Below are positions 13,889-22,596 of a DNA stretch of 64,000 nt, in pieces. Source of the DNA: Mesocentrotus franciscanus (Eukaryota > Echinodermata > Echinoidea > Camarodonta > Strongylocentrotidae); the NCBI GenBank assembly GCA_037976565.1, contig CP137682.1, positions 5,268,827 through 5,332,826 of the forward strand, in the 5' to 3' direction. The notes below the pieces were generated by a model. That model saw only the letters and a program-made list of their open reading frames with translations. It did not search any database and was not told the origin of the DNA. Numbering within the stretch: position 1 is the stretch's first letter; each line of letters opens with the position of its first letter. Position numbers and translations under genes: made by a program.

Positions 13889-16800
13889 TAGTGGTAGTGG
13901 TAGTGGTGGTGGTAGTAGCAGTAGAAGTGGTAGTAGCAGTGGTAGTAGCAGCAGTGGTAGCAGCAGTAGTAGTAGCAGCAGCAGTGGTAGTAGCAGTAGT
14001 AGTAGTAGCAGTAGTAGTAGTATTGGTAGCATGGTAGCTGGAGCAGCAGAAGCAGTAGTAGTAATAGTCGTCGTCTTCTTATTCCATACAGAACATGTGC
14101 ATTCCCAGGGCCGCGTGCTTGGGGATCGATCTGTCCTATACAAGTATCTCAATCCTAACCTGGTTGCTGTCGTCACTGAAGGAGAAGAAATCGGAAGTAA
14201 ACGTAAGTATTAATCGCAACCAAGATATATCAAGGATTTTGAAGAAAGAATTGTCTTTATTGTGTGCTTGACCCATTGCATAATGAATTTGAAATAATGA
14301 AAAAATGTGGTCCAAACTTCTCAGTTATTTTGGATAAGAGGGCGTTGGAAGAGCAGCCCTTTCCAGGTGACATTTCTAGTATGATATTCGTCCAAACTGA
14401 CATTACAAAGAATGAGAAAGCTCACAAGTTATCATTCATCTTTTCAAATACCCACTACTCTTTAAAGTGTAACAGTCACATAGACATAATTTGTGTACAG
14501 CTAGAATGTATTAAATCCCTAATAAAATTGCGCTTCAAAATGATCATGAAGTGCCTCAAAAAAATATAAATCTTTGAGTGACCGGTTTTACCATACTCAT
14601 TTCCCCCAGTAGACTGTAGTGTTATAAAAACCTTTCCCAACGGCTTTTGAAATTTTGATTTCCAATCATAAATATCTTGATAATCAGACAGGCGATCAGC
14701 TTGTAAACGTCATGTGATTCCTTACTGACCTAAAGGTTTATAATTATGATTGCAGCATGAGCTAAATCCAGGATTTTGTTTAGAAATCTGAGGCAAATAT
14801 ACCCAATCCCTTTAATATAAGTAAAATTTGAAGCTCATATCTTGAATATACATGTAGTATAGCCACGTGGAACCCCAAACATACATGTACAGAGAAAATA
14901 TTGTTGATGGTTGGTACACTTTAAAACCTGAATGCTGATGCTGTGTTCATATTATTCTCGTATTTCCAGCTCACATCAGCATCTATCTGATTGATATGAT
15001 TACTGGGGCCATTATCTTCAGTGCAGATCATAAGAAAGTACAAGGCCCTGTGCATATTGTGCATACTGAAAACTGGGTTGTGGTGAGTTACCAACACATG
15101 TCTTGCAGAGCTTCCAAGTTGTATTTTGCATTTTCAGTATTCTTTTCCCCCAAATTCAGTATTTTGACCACAAAAAAAAAAAATCAGTATTTGTTCCACG
15201 TGAAAAAAATATGCATGCATATCGGCAATGTTCGATCACTTATTACATTTCCGTCCCACACGTAAACAATTATGTTGTACACTAAGCACTGCACAATGGA
15301 CTTAACACATTAAACTTAATGCATTTAATTTGCCCTTTCAAAAAAAAAACCCTTATAAGTACACATACATGTATCTTATCAAATGAACATTCATTACCGT
15401 CATTGACTGGACAATTCCTTCAGTCTTTTCTGCAAATGTCCTTCATTTCAGTTCTAACTCTTAAGTGTCTCTAATGTCCATGTTGCTTCCAAAGTGATAA
15501 ACTACTGTACTGAGCACATATACATGTATCTACTGTAGGTTTCACATACACATGTCCCATATTCAGTTCAAGAGGTGCTATCCCTTCAGTCTTTTCTGCA
15601 AATGTCCTTCATTTCAGTTCCAACTGTTCATATAAAGTACATGTATTTCTAATGAACATGTAGCTTTCTTACATTTCTCAAGAAGTCGATCAGAGAATGT
15701 CATTTCATGACAAGCTTGCCCCTGGCCTGACTCCAGACCTTTTGAGTCAGAAAGTCAGAGATAGTTGGTGTTGCCAAACTGGGTCTGAACTAGTGCTGTG
15801 ATCAAACGTTTAACCGTCCGGTATCCGACCGTCCATGGCACTATCCGTTTTGAATGTGACGGTTTCGTTTTCCCGATTTTTTTTTTAATTTTTTTTTTTT
15901 TAATTTTTTTTTTAAGTGTAAAAATTTCGGACAAATTTTACAATATAAATAATAGAATAAATATATCTTACAGTATTTTAATTTATTTATTCCAGAAAAT
16001 TACGAGAAAAAAATTTAACTTATTGAAAATAAACATTTATAAAAACAGTAATGGAACGAGCCTGAGCTGCTATCTCTGTGTATTATAACATGTACATCGG
16101 TACATTCAATATGGCAGCCTTCATGAATCGCAACTTTAGACAACAGCACTCGGCAAATCTTTAAAAATAATCAGTTTATGTCAAATTGAAATCATGATTC
16201 TTGTAGAATTGCAAATAAAACACAAGTAAAGACGGAAATATGAATGTAAGTAATATTTTTCTTGACAAATAGTTACGTTTTTATGTGAAATTAGTGCCGG
16301 TCGAAAGCAGTGTTTTTCATCAGAAGTGGTGGGCGTAAATCCCCCGCGCTGGTCGGTTTTTGCTTCTTGGGGGGACAGGATCCTGCTGTTTGTTTCTTGT
16401 CACTTCCAATTTGTGCGTCTTTGCGGAAGTATTCCAGGAGCGCAACCCATTGTTCCAAGAGCCTGTCAAGGGACTGTTGCAGTGACATCCACCTTGTGCA
16501 CACATGCTTTAAGATGGCATGATTTTCAATGCAACATATTTTCTGCACTTCTTTGAACTCCTTACTTCTCTTACTAGACTTTTCCAGGTAGTAGTAGATA
16601 GCTGTTACGGTGTCAGCAGGCGAGACTGGCAACTCTGCAGCTCCCTTTTCTGCAGCCAAATGAAGCAAATGGCAGGGACATCCATGAACGAAAATGTTCG
16701 GATTCTCTTTTTTTACAAATGCTGCAACCCCTTTATGGATTCCAAGCATGGCAGCAGCATTGTCTGCACCAAAGCAGATGGCATTTTTCCATGGGATGGA

Positions 16801-19800
16801 GCATTGCTTGAGTACATCATTCAATAGTTGAAGATGTTCCTACCAGTTAAATTCTCTTTTGTTGTGGCGATTTGCAGTAGAGCACTGACGACACGCTGAC
16901 GACACTTCATTGTCATAAAATCGCACAACTATTGGATACAACTGCTCATCAGCTGCCCTGTCGCTACTTCCATCTGTAGACAAGGAGAAAGGTTTATCCC
17001 GCAGCTTGTGGATGATATTGCCTGGGAAAAGAGAAATTGGATAATAGAAAGTATAAGAAACAAATGGCCAGTCTTAGTACAACTAGGTATTTAAATATAG
17101 TTCAATTACATTTACAATAATGCCAGTATCACAGGTCAGTGGGCCAGCAAGGCATGTATATGAAAATAATACTCAAGCAATTTGGGTCCCATTCCCCAGC
17201 AAACAACATGCTACACTTGAAATAAAATTTTTAGATAAAACTTAATGTGACATAGGTCATGTATCCCACATGCCACCTACATTTGAAATAAGAATTAATT
17301 TTAATTTTTTAGGTAAAATAAGACCTACAAAAAGTAATTACCGGTAATGTGACATGAGTCATGTATCCGACATGCCACCTACTCCTACACTTGACATATA
17401 AATTTTAAATTTTTAGGAAAAAATTAATGTGACATGGGTCATGCACCAACATGCCACCTAGTACAAGCTACAAGACCTAACTTTACGCTTAAAGAAATAC
17501 CAAAAGTTAACTTTCATGACCTTAGGATTTTAAAAATATTTCACTGTAATAACTGATAAAAATAATTTGACGTAGACTTCAAAGTTCAAACAGATCTAAC
17601 TGTTAGAATAGATTCTAAAAGTTCTGGTACTCACTTTTGCATCTTGGTCAAGTGTTTTCCTTATTGCTGTTGCTTTTGTTTAGCGTGAAGCAAATTTGGA
17701 TGCAATAACACTGTCGGGAAACATCTTCTTAGTTAGGTCAGTAAAGTGGTCAGAGACACTGAACGGGACATTGTGTTCAATTAAAAATTGCGCCATTAAT
17801 GTTTCTGCTCAGATAACTTTGTTGTCCTTGGGTTGAAAGAAGGCTGCTATGTTTGAAGTACCCGAACTCCCTGCTTACTGTGACTTGGTGCTTTTTGGAT
17901 TTCACGTGTGCTTGGATGTCATTCGCTCCTCCATGGCTCACAGAAAAATCACATTCGCAAATTGTGCATCTCGCACTGTACTGGTCCCTCCTTGACCTAA
18001 TGATACACTTCCAACGTTTGCAATATTCCTCCTTGAATAGTTGTTTGCGTGGTAGAGCTGATTTAGAAGACATTTTGATATTTCCACGACATTAAATGTC
18101 AAATCAAACCAAAAAGCAACACTGGCACTGTCCACAGATGCATGAACACGATACGATGCGATGACGTCACTAGCACTCGACTTGTAGTCACATCCCATGC
18201 ACAATTAGTACACACACACACGTGTACGCATATTGGCAAGTTGCAGCACCGATTCCACTTCAGTCCACTTCCACGGATATCCATTGACACACATCTTTCA
18301 GCGCACAGAGTGCGCACCAACCATGCCCATAGACTAATACACAATTGACACGACGTGCCCACCGCCCATAGACTTATACACAACTGATTTTTTCTTCTTT
18401 CTTTTTTTCTCCAAGATCATAAAGTACATGTACAACGTTCTGTTCATATTGTGCATACTGAAAACTGGGTTGTGATGAATTACCAAAGCGTCTTGCATTA
18501 TGAAGAAGAATCCGTTCATTTGTTTGCACTCTCAGACTGTTTTCTGACAAAGATCCCTCCCCACCCCGTACTTTTGCCCCAAATTGTCGTGAAATGTCAT
18601 GAAATAGTTAGCCTTATTAATCTCAATGTGTTATAGACGCATTGAGCCTTAAATTTTAAATATGGTACTACTACCACCTTATAGAGAGATGGACTACCAA
18701 TAAAGATCTTGGGGTAAATATGTACAAGGAAAAACATCACAAAGACAAAGGTCAATCAGTGATAGTGAGGAGTTTTTTAATCTTGTACATGAATCACAGT
18801 CTCATAAAATCCATTTGATGTTGGATGTAAATCAACTAGAATGCTGCATCAGAGGGAGGTAAAGTAAGCTGAGTTTGAAGACAGGTCATATGATAAATGA
18901 TTGTGAAAATACAAGTTTTGGAAATCATACAATATGTACATGTAGTAGAAATTGGTTATAATGAATTAACTGAATTTAGGCAGATTTATATTGGAGATGC
19001 AGTCTTGTTTTAATGATATCTTGACCACAATCTTTATGTTTCAGTATCAATATTGGAATCAGAGACTTCGGCGAAATGAAATCACTGTTCTAGAATTGTT
19101 TGAAGGGAAAGAACAGAAAAATAGGTGAGTACAAAGATCAATTGAGTAAGTTATTTTGTATATTTTTGTTTGTATGGTATTGAAGCCCGTTGGTGTCACT
19201 GCATATTCAAAGGGGTAATGTATGATCCCTCGTGGAGTCTAAAATGACCCCTATTTGCAGATTTTCAAGAAAATTTCCAACTAAACATGATGTCGCCTGT
19301 AAACAGGTTCAAAATATAACCTTTTTTTTTCCTGGTTGAATGAGCTTAAAGGAATATTTATTTCTTCTTCCACAGTACACTGTTTTCATCTCTGGACCCT
19401 CCTAACTTGCCGCTGGTAGAAAGACAATCGTATGTGCTGCCCTCTGGGCTTCAAGCCATGTCAGCCACGTTTACAGAAAGGGGCATTACTGCGAGGCATC
19501 TTCTAAGTAAGTCCAGATCTCTGTGATGTGTCGTGATAGAATTTATGTGATTAGGTTCCTGTAATTGGGGACGATTGGTTATAATTGACAGGGACAGAAT
19601 GTTGCCTGTTGCGAACCCATAAGTCGTTAACTTGTACCTATCATCCCAATAAATAAAAAAAACAAAAAACAAACGACCAAACTTTTACCGATCATTGTGG
19701 AGTATGAAATGCCCTTCTGGGCCCCGTCTTATAAAGAGTTGATATTAATCGCAACTATGTACATAAGAGATAGGGGACTGCAAGATTACTATTGATGAGA

Positions 19801-21750
19801 GGACTTGCGATTGATGAGAGAACTGGGGAATGAGAGGACTGGGGATTGATTTGGATCCATCACAACTCTTTATAAGACAGGCCCCTGGTTTTCAGCAGAT
19901 AATTTGATCTGCAAAAAAGAGATATTATGGTCATGCAATAGACTTGTTAATGTTTATGCAGGTGCAAGAAAATTGAGTTTCACTCACAAGCAGGAGGAGA
20001 GAGAGAGAGGGGGAATAGAGTGGTGGGGAAGAGAGGGGAAGGGATAGGGAGGGAGAGAGAAGAAAAAGAGGGGGAGGGGAGGGAAGAAAAAGAGGAGGGT
20101 GGGGAGAGAAGAGAGAATTTGAAGGTAAAGGCAGAGAGAGGGAGAGACAAAGAAGATCAAGAAGATAGTGTGTCAATGTTGATAAACGATTGTGTGAGTA
20201 TTGTACATACATACAGGAAAAAAATGAGATTGTGTATTTTGAGCTGATCAGAATGCTGAACATCCTAATGAAATCATCTTCTTGACTAAATGTACTTCCT
20301 TCCCTCAGTGTCCCTCTCATCTGGTGGCCTCCTGTCTTTCCCGAAACGGTTCCTGGACCCTCGTCGACCCATGGAACTTAAACCAGAGCACAAGGAAGAG
20401 GGTCTAATTCCATACCTACCAGAACTGCCCATCACCCATCAATCTATGGTCAATTATAATCAATCTGTAAGTAGTGCACTTGCTTGTATGTCGTATGGGG
20501 TACATAGAATGATAATGATAATAATACCAAACAACAACAATAACAACAATGCTCCCCGGGGAGTGGAGAATGTGCAGAATAGTAATTGACCAGGGTAATA
20601 ATGATACTGTAAGTGCTTTGGTCAGTTAATGGAAGGGTGCTATATAAGAAACCGTATTATTATTAACATGAACAAACAACAGCTGCATTTATTTTGCATA
20701 CTTGTTCATCACGGGGGATGTTCAAGGCACCTACATAGTAGTATTGCTATTCAAGAGCCATTTAGCCATTCAAGAACAAAATTCCTACCAATAACCCATT
20801 TACTACACCTGGGTGGAGAGTGGCAAGTGTAAATTGATGTCTTGCCAAAGGATATTAGTGCCGCATCGGGACTCGAACCACGAACCATGTGATTCACAGT
20901 CCAGTGACGTATCCACTGGACCATGACACATTATTATTCATGAAATGATAATGCTTGAGGCACTTATAAAGTACTACTATTCCCTGGCTTATAAAAGCCT
21001 CGCTAAAAAGCATTCAAGGGATTTCCTTATATTAAGTACCCACTTGCTACACCTGGTTTTATAGTATACCATGCACTTGGAAGCTACAGTTGAAAGTATA
21101 GGTTCTCTAAGGTGACCGGCATACCCCTAAAATTTAAAGATATAGTCACTATGTCAAAAAGTGAATATTGTATTAAGGGCCTATCAGTAGCTTTGAACAG
21201 TGGCGTCAATCAGGGTGTATCCATTTTTTTCTTCTTCACAGTTGAAGTATGTTAGGTCATGTGAGCCATCCTTGGCCAATCCTTGCATGGAAATTTGAAT
21301 AATTTGAAAATAATCTCAAATGTAGATCGATATGGCAGAGTGTTGTAGTAGAGAGAGAAAAGAAATGTAAGAAGTGGCTCCTTGGTCATTCAACAAAGTG
21401 ATTGTTTGTTTGTTGTTTCATTAGATATTTGGAGTGACTGGTATACAGACAGCGCCTGCTGGACTGGAATCCACCTGTTTAGTTCTTACTTATGGATTAG
21501 GTGAGTAGTATGACACATGCTCCTGCAACTATTGCCTCACAAGAATTCTCCACACTAACCAAATTCCTGATTTCAACCCTATCCTATTCCTAGTTAAGAT
21601 GTAGTGTATTTCACAATCTGATGTAATTACGTTGTTTAATTAAATTTCATTATTTTTGTTCTCTGTATCTTCTAATGTACTTTCATATGTTTAATGTATC
21701 TACCTTGCGCCTTGAGTATCCCTTGGGATGAATATGTGCGCATTATAAAT

Positions 21751-21791
<41 letters not shown>

Positions 21792-22596
21792 CCTATACCT
21801 ACAACTGTAACCTAAAACTCACTTGGGACCCTAAACGTAACCCTATACTTTTTACATGTAGCTGAAACAATTGTCGGCAGAGCAAATGTCAGAGCGCCGA
21901 CTGGTATAGCTTGTACACTAAGCTTCATCGCTTGTTAATCATAATATTCGGTTCTTGTATAGCGAATATCACATTTAAACGTCTCCATGCGCTTCCAAAT
22001 TTAGAAATTATTACCCCGGCTTTAGCCTAGCTGCCATTACGGCGCTCTAGCATTTCAAGGAAATAATTCCTGCCAGGTACCCATTTACCTCACCTGGGTC
22101 GAGTGTGAATGAAGTACTGATATGTTATTGATATATCTGTTGGGCTGTAACACAATGAACTCTTGTGAAGTTCGCAAGTTGTCCAGTTCTGTGAAAGTTT
22201 CATTCCCTGAAAAGACTAATTACCACATAGAATTTTAGCACCACACAAAGGTTCTTGGTCACAAAGATGGCCATTGTTAACAATTCATGACTGTTTTTGG
22301 TTTTACGGTAGTGGTTTTAAGGTAGTTTTTCACAACAAAATCACTTATTTGACGTACAAATCTAACAAATAATGAGCCAGAGACGACGTTCATTTTTTTG
22401 CATTTTCTTCATTTTGTTCTCCCCAAACTTGACAGATTATTACTTCACCCGTGTGATGCCTTCCAATCTGTTTGACGTCCTGAAAGAAGACTTTGATTAC
22501 TTGTTTATCTTGATGGTATTAACAGGCCTGGTCGTAGCTGCTCTGTCAACCAGGCGATTAGCATCTCTTAAAGCTCTCAGACAAGCCTGGAGATAA
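74..22596 (+). CDS. EMC1: ER membrane protein complex subunit 1 (5' end outside window)
   Basis: EMC1 is the large luminal scaffold of the ER membrane complex, which inserts tail-anchored and multipass proteins. Exons read with GT/AG borders and consistent phase: 74-264, 953-1064, 2067-2192, 2520-2655, 3136-3282, 4275-4436, 4711-4779, 6125-6220, 6880-6973, 7755-7880, 8489-8544, 9414-9611, 9916-10080, 12346-12516, 12925-13144, 14092-14202, 14970-15082, 19045-19124, 19376-19506, 20309-20466, 21425-21500, 22436-22596. Together they give 966 codons including the stop; the human protein has 993 residues, so only about 30 N-terminal residues (signal peptide) are missing. Landmarks are [79 protein letters not shown] and LDPRRP. 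These follow the PQQ-like propellers and the DUF1620 region of the family. The last exon encodes one membrane segment. Several exons have decayed partial copies in neighbouring introns. Confidence 0.96.
3374..3529. mobile_element. Short TIR element, pogo/Tc1-like, with TA duplication
   Basis: The left end is CAGTGAAACCTG and the right end CAGGTTTGACTC, near-inverted copies of each other, each flanked by TA. The interior repeats AAGACCACC and GTGGTCTTT in inverted orientation. There is no coding capacity. The TA target and the CAGT..AACC ends fit non-autonomous Tc1/mariner/pogo elements. Confidence 0.6.
3830..4015. repeat. Single-unit relative of the GTCCGTCC / DR1 repeat elements
   Basis: This starts with CCCTCCGAAGATGGAGGCC, then GGTTGTCCATCCATCCG, then ATATCTC-like and GTATGTATCACCATATGGAG motifs. 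These are shared with the tandem block at 55225-56270. It looks like a short copy of that family, without the tandem amplification. Confidence 0.5.
4059..4108. repeat. Perfect 22-bp inverted repeat with 6-nt loop
   Basis: The arm TCATTTGAGCAATGCAATGA.. (4059-4080) is followed by a 6-base spacer and its exact reverse complement (4087-4108). It lies in an EMC1 intron, 166 bases before an exon. It is probably a decayed hairpin element; transcribed, it would fold into a stable stem. Confidence 0.8.
5082..5956. mobile_element. Palindromic non-autonomous element with CCAGG duplication
   Basis: The left end is CCAGG then GGCGGTATTCTGAAC; the right end is GTTCAGAATACGGCC then CCAGG. The TIRs (15 bases, 1 mismatch) are followed inward by repeated inverted blocks (TTGTTGTAAGTT / AACTTACAACAA and GGTATTCTGAAAAT / ATTTTCAGAATACC). 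No transposase can be read. CCAGG is directly repeated, so it looks like a 5-bp target-site duplication. Confidence 0.75.
5957..6075. repeat. Hairpin repeat, copy 1 (second copy at 8148-8277)
   Basis: Both copies contain CCATTGAAACATGT... followed by ACAC..TTTCA.TGGGATG in inverted orientation, with outer TTTC.TGAAAC / GTTTC motifs. The two copies differ by many substitutions, so this is an old dispersed hairpin family. Both copies are in EMC1 introns. Confidence 0.55.
6255..6545 (-). mobile_element. 3' tail fragment of a retroelement (minus orientation)
   Basis: Read on the minus strand the segment ends with GGCCGCAAGGAAAGTATTTG, then AATAAACCA, then a short TGAA tandem run. Such microsatellite tails are typical of CR1-like LINE or SINE 3' ends. 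There is no reverse transcriptase here, so the class is inferred from the tail only. Confidence 0.35.
8148..8277. repeat. Hairpin repeat, copy 2
   Basis: This shares CCATTGAAACATGT and the inverted TTTCAGTGGGATG core with the copy at 5957-6075. The outer ends are GTTTCATGAAACC and GTTTTATGGAAC. No coding potential. Confidence 0.5.
9190..9266 (+). pseudogene. Decayed partial copy of EMC1 exon 9414-9611
   Basis: Aligned without gaps over its first part, the exon begins TCT TAC GTA ACT CAC TTG AAG and this copy reads TCC TAT GCA ACG CAC TTG AAG. It then continues through a matching ..ACTCTCGTACC.GAGATCACAAG. The exon's CCTCCAG acceptor is CCTCT.. here, so it is no longer a splice site. The match extends upstream into intron (GATGTTTC), so genomic DNA was copied, not mRNA. 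The exon's acidic 3' half is absent. Confidence 0.8.
9726..9876. mobile_element. Short TIR element (GGCCCATATTCTACTAAT ends)
   Basis: The left GGCCCATATTCTACTAATAT and right ATTAGTATGGCC are inverted copies. A second inner inverted pair (TTTAAC / GTTTAAC, GGGTTT) gives a hairpin-like body of about 150 bp. Non-coding. Confidence 0.5.
10556..10606. repeat. Perfect 20-bp inverted repeat with 11-nt loop
   Basis: GGAAATTTGCTTTGGTGATG is followed by an 11-base spacer and then its exact reverse complement. It sits in the long EMC1 intron between exons 9916-10080 and 12346-12516. Confidence 0.8.
11095..12020. repeat. Repeat element with a 140-bp tandem array carrying DR1 motifs
   Basis: The element opens with CCCCTCGCCGACGAAATCGG and a GTCCGTCC/TTCCTTCC run, then about five tandem units. 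CTGGTT landmarks fall at 11355, 11495, 11635 and 11775 (exactly 140 apart). Each unit contains GATAACTT.AGTAATGTT, AAGGTACATGGTATCAAA and AGGTCAAAGGTCATAGCTCA. It closes near CTGCGAGGAGATG, roughly the inverse of the opening. AGGTCAAAGGTCA is a textbook DR1 nuclear-receptor site. Confidence 0.8.
12133..12186 (+). CDS. EMC1: Candidate 54-nt cassette exon of EMC1 (unproven)
   Basis: A strong acceptor (CTGCTTTTTCAG) precedes an open in-frame 54-nt segment encoding [18 protein letters not shown], followed by GTACAG, a weak donor. It lies between two phase-0 EMC1 exons, so inclusion would add 18 residues without a shift. Skipping it gives [19 protein letters not shown], which matches the length of human LVKDKESGMSSLYVFNPI, so the segment is not needed for the conserved protein. 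It may be an alternative exon or chance. Confidence 0.3.
12636..12731 (+). pseudogene. Tandem copy of the 3' edge of EMC1 exon 12346-12516 plus donor
   Basis: The exon end ATGCTCTATCTGGACACTGA and its intron start (GTAAGTAC, AGGC.CAAGGCTAAGATAT, GACCTT.AGGT) recur here about 146 bp downstream. The copy reads ATGCTCTATCTAGACACTGA. It keeps the GTAAGTAC donor but has an insertion (TTAATATAAAT) that breaks the frame. It is a genomic tandem duplication across an exon/intron border. Confidence 0.85.
12768..12895. repeat. Dispersed repeat, copy 1 (copy 2 at 14335-14465)
   Basis: Both copies share GAAGAGCA..CCTTT.CAG, ACATTTCT..TATGATATTC.TCCAAACTG and GAGAAAGCTCACA. Both lie in EMC1 introns, in the same orientation. 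The family is not recognised. Confidence 0.65.
13334..13507. mobile_element. Pogo/Tigger-like MITE with TA duplication
   Basis: The ends CAGTGGAACC and GGTTCCACTG are perfect 10-bp TIRs flanked by TA. The interior has repeated CCTTGTTATA / TATAA motifs typical of Tigger-type termini. The element is 174 bp and non-coding. Confidence 0.75.
13834..14063. repeat. (AGT/GGT)n trinucleotide tract
   Basis: About 230 bp of imperfect AGT, GGT and AGC triplets immediately upstream of EMC1 exon 14092-14202, reaching within about 30 bases of the acceptor. The long Ser/Gly or Val readings across it are repeat artefacts. Confidence 0.9.
14335..14465. repeat. Dispersed repeat, copy 2
   Basis: Counterpart of 12768-12895, sharing TATGATATTCGTCCAAACTG and GAGAAAGCTCACA. 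Confidence 0.65.
16291..18073 (-). pseudogene. hAT-family transposase with BED zinc finger, broken
   Basis: It is read in pieces. 18073-17777 begins [13 protein letters not shown] and holds a BED-type finger (CTIC ... HVKSKKH). An overlapping frame near 17788-17685 gives [18 protein letters not shown] and [12 protein letters not shown]. 17029-16838 gives [10 protein letters not shown] and [13 protein letters not shown]. 16824-16291 gives [39 protein letters not shown] and [20 protein letters not shown]. These are typical blocks of a hAT RNase-H-like core; the aspartates in STDGSSD and GADNAA fit the first catalytic positions. The C-terminal hATC dimerisation part is missing, the frame is interrupted, and a tandem repeat separates the pieces, so it is inactive. 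A spliced transposase gene is a less likely alternative. Confidence 0.8.
17209..17470. repeat. Tandem repeat, ~100-bp unit, inside the hAT remnant
   Basis: Three degenerate units share GTGACAT.GGTCATG and ACATGCCACCTA followed by an AT-rich AATTTTTAGG.AAAA stretch. It sits between the N-terminal and core pieces of the transposase. Confidence 0.65.
18425..18500 (+). pseudogene. Decayed copy of the 3' edge of EMC1 exon 14970-15082
   Basis: CATATTGTGCATACTGAAAA and CTGGGTTGTG are identical to the exon end. The donor GTGAGTTACC has become ATGAATTACC, so the splice site is lost. The match continues into the original intron (TTACCAA.. TCTTGCA). The copy lies 3.4 kb away, on the other side of the hAT remnant. 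Confidence 0.85.
18501..19044. other. EMC1 intron, nothing recognised
   Basis: AT-rich intron sequence up to the acceptor TATGTTTCAG of exon 19045-19124. No repeat family or coding signal was identified. Confidence 0.5.
19716..19885. mobile_element. Palindromic element, GCCCCGTCTTATAAAG family
   Basis: The left end is GCCCCGTCTTATAAAGAGTTG and the right end is the inverse, CAACTCTTTATAAGACAGGCC. The flanks are TCTGG and CCTGG, a slightly decayed form of the CCTGG duplication seen with the sister copy at 54589-54753. Confidence 0.65.
19985..20160. repeat. Purine-rich (GA/GGGA)n tract
   Basis: About 175 bp of nearly pure A/G on the + strand, in the EMC1 intron before exon 20309-20466. Low complexity. 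Confidence 0.85.
20640..20935 (-). mobile_element. tRNA-derived SINE (minus orientation)
   Basis: The minus strand shows a pol III promoter: A box TGGTCCAGTGG (20913-20923) and B box GGTTCGAGTCC (20869-20879), with an anticodon-arm-like CTGGACTGTGAATC. The body carries GGTGTAGTAAATGGGTT and GGTGCCTTGAACATCC, and the tail reaches TAATAATAATA then TATATAGCACCC. Related bodies occur at 21985-22110, 26790-26890, 48400-48540, 54118-54275, 54770-55160 and 60260-60420. Confidence 0.75.
21755..21790. repeat. (ATT)n microsatellite
   Basis: A pure ATT run of about 12 units. It is probably the tail of a SINE-like insertion, because CGCATTATAAA precedes it. Confidence 0.85.
21985..22110 (-). mobile_element. 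SINE-body fragment
   Basis: On the minus strand this shows CTCGACCCAGGTGAGGTAAA, GGGTACCTGGCAGGAATTAT and GCGCC.TAATGGC, matching the bodies at 54118-54275 and 48400-48540. Confidence 0.55.
22436..22596 (+). CDS. EMC1: EMC1 terminal exon: transmembrane anchor and stop
   Basis: The acceptor is ACTTGACAG and the stop TAA is at 22594-22596. The exon encodes [20 protein letters not shown], then a hydrophobic helix ([17 protein letters not shown]), then a short basic tail ending RQAWR. Human EMC1 ends RAWR, so the C-terminus is complete. In the family this helix anchors the luminal propellers, with the tail in the cytosol. Confidence 0.95.

Larger units (their letters stand above)
15790..18250 (-). 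mobile_element. Degenerate hAT-like DNA transposon in an EMC1 intron
   Basis: This region carries the remains of a BED-zinc-finger/hAT transposase on the minus strand (separate entry). It is bounded by a GTGCTGTGATCAAACGTTTAACCG-like terminus on the left and a CACTAGCACT-containing segment on the right. Exact TIRs and an 8-bp duplication could not be fixed, so the ends are approximate. It lies between an intact EMC1 exon edge (15082) and a decayed copy of that edge (18425-18500). Confidence 0.65.

Noticed and set aside
13826..14213. Ser/Gly-rich, Val-rich and Leu-rich frames on both strands
   Set aside because: Translation of the AGT/GGT triplet tract; only the part from 14092 is EMC1 exon.
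15790..18250. Intact autonomous hAT transposon
   Set aside because: The transposase is frame-broken, lacks its C-terminal dimerisation region, and no convincing TIR pair or 8-bp duplication could be matched.
20860..20935. tRNA gene on the minus strand
   Set aside because: Good A and B boxes, but the acceptor stem does not pair and the sequence runs into a SINE body with an ATT tail.
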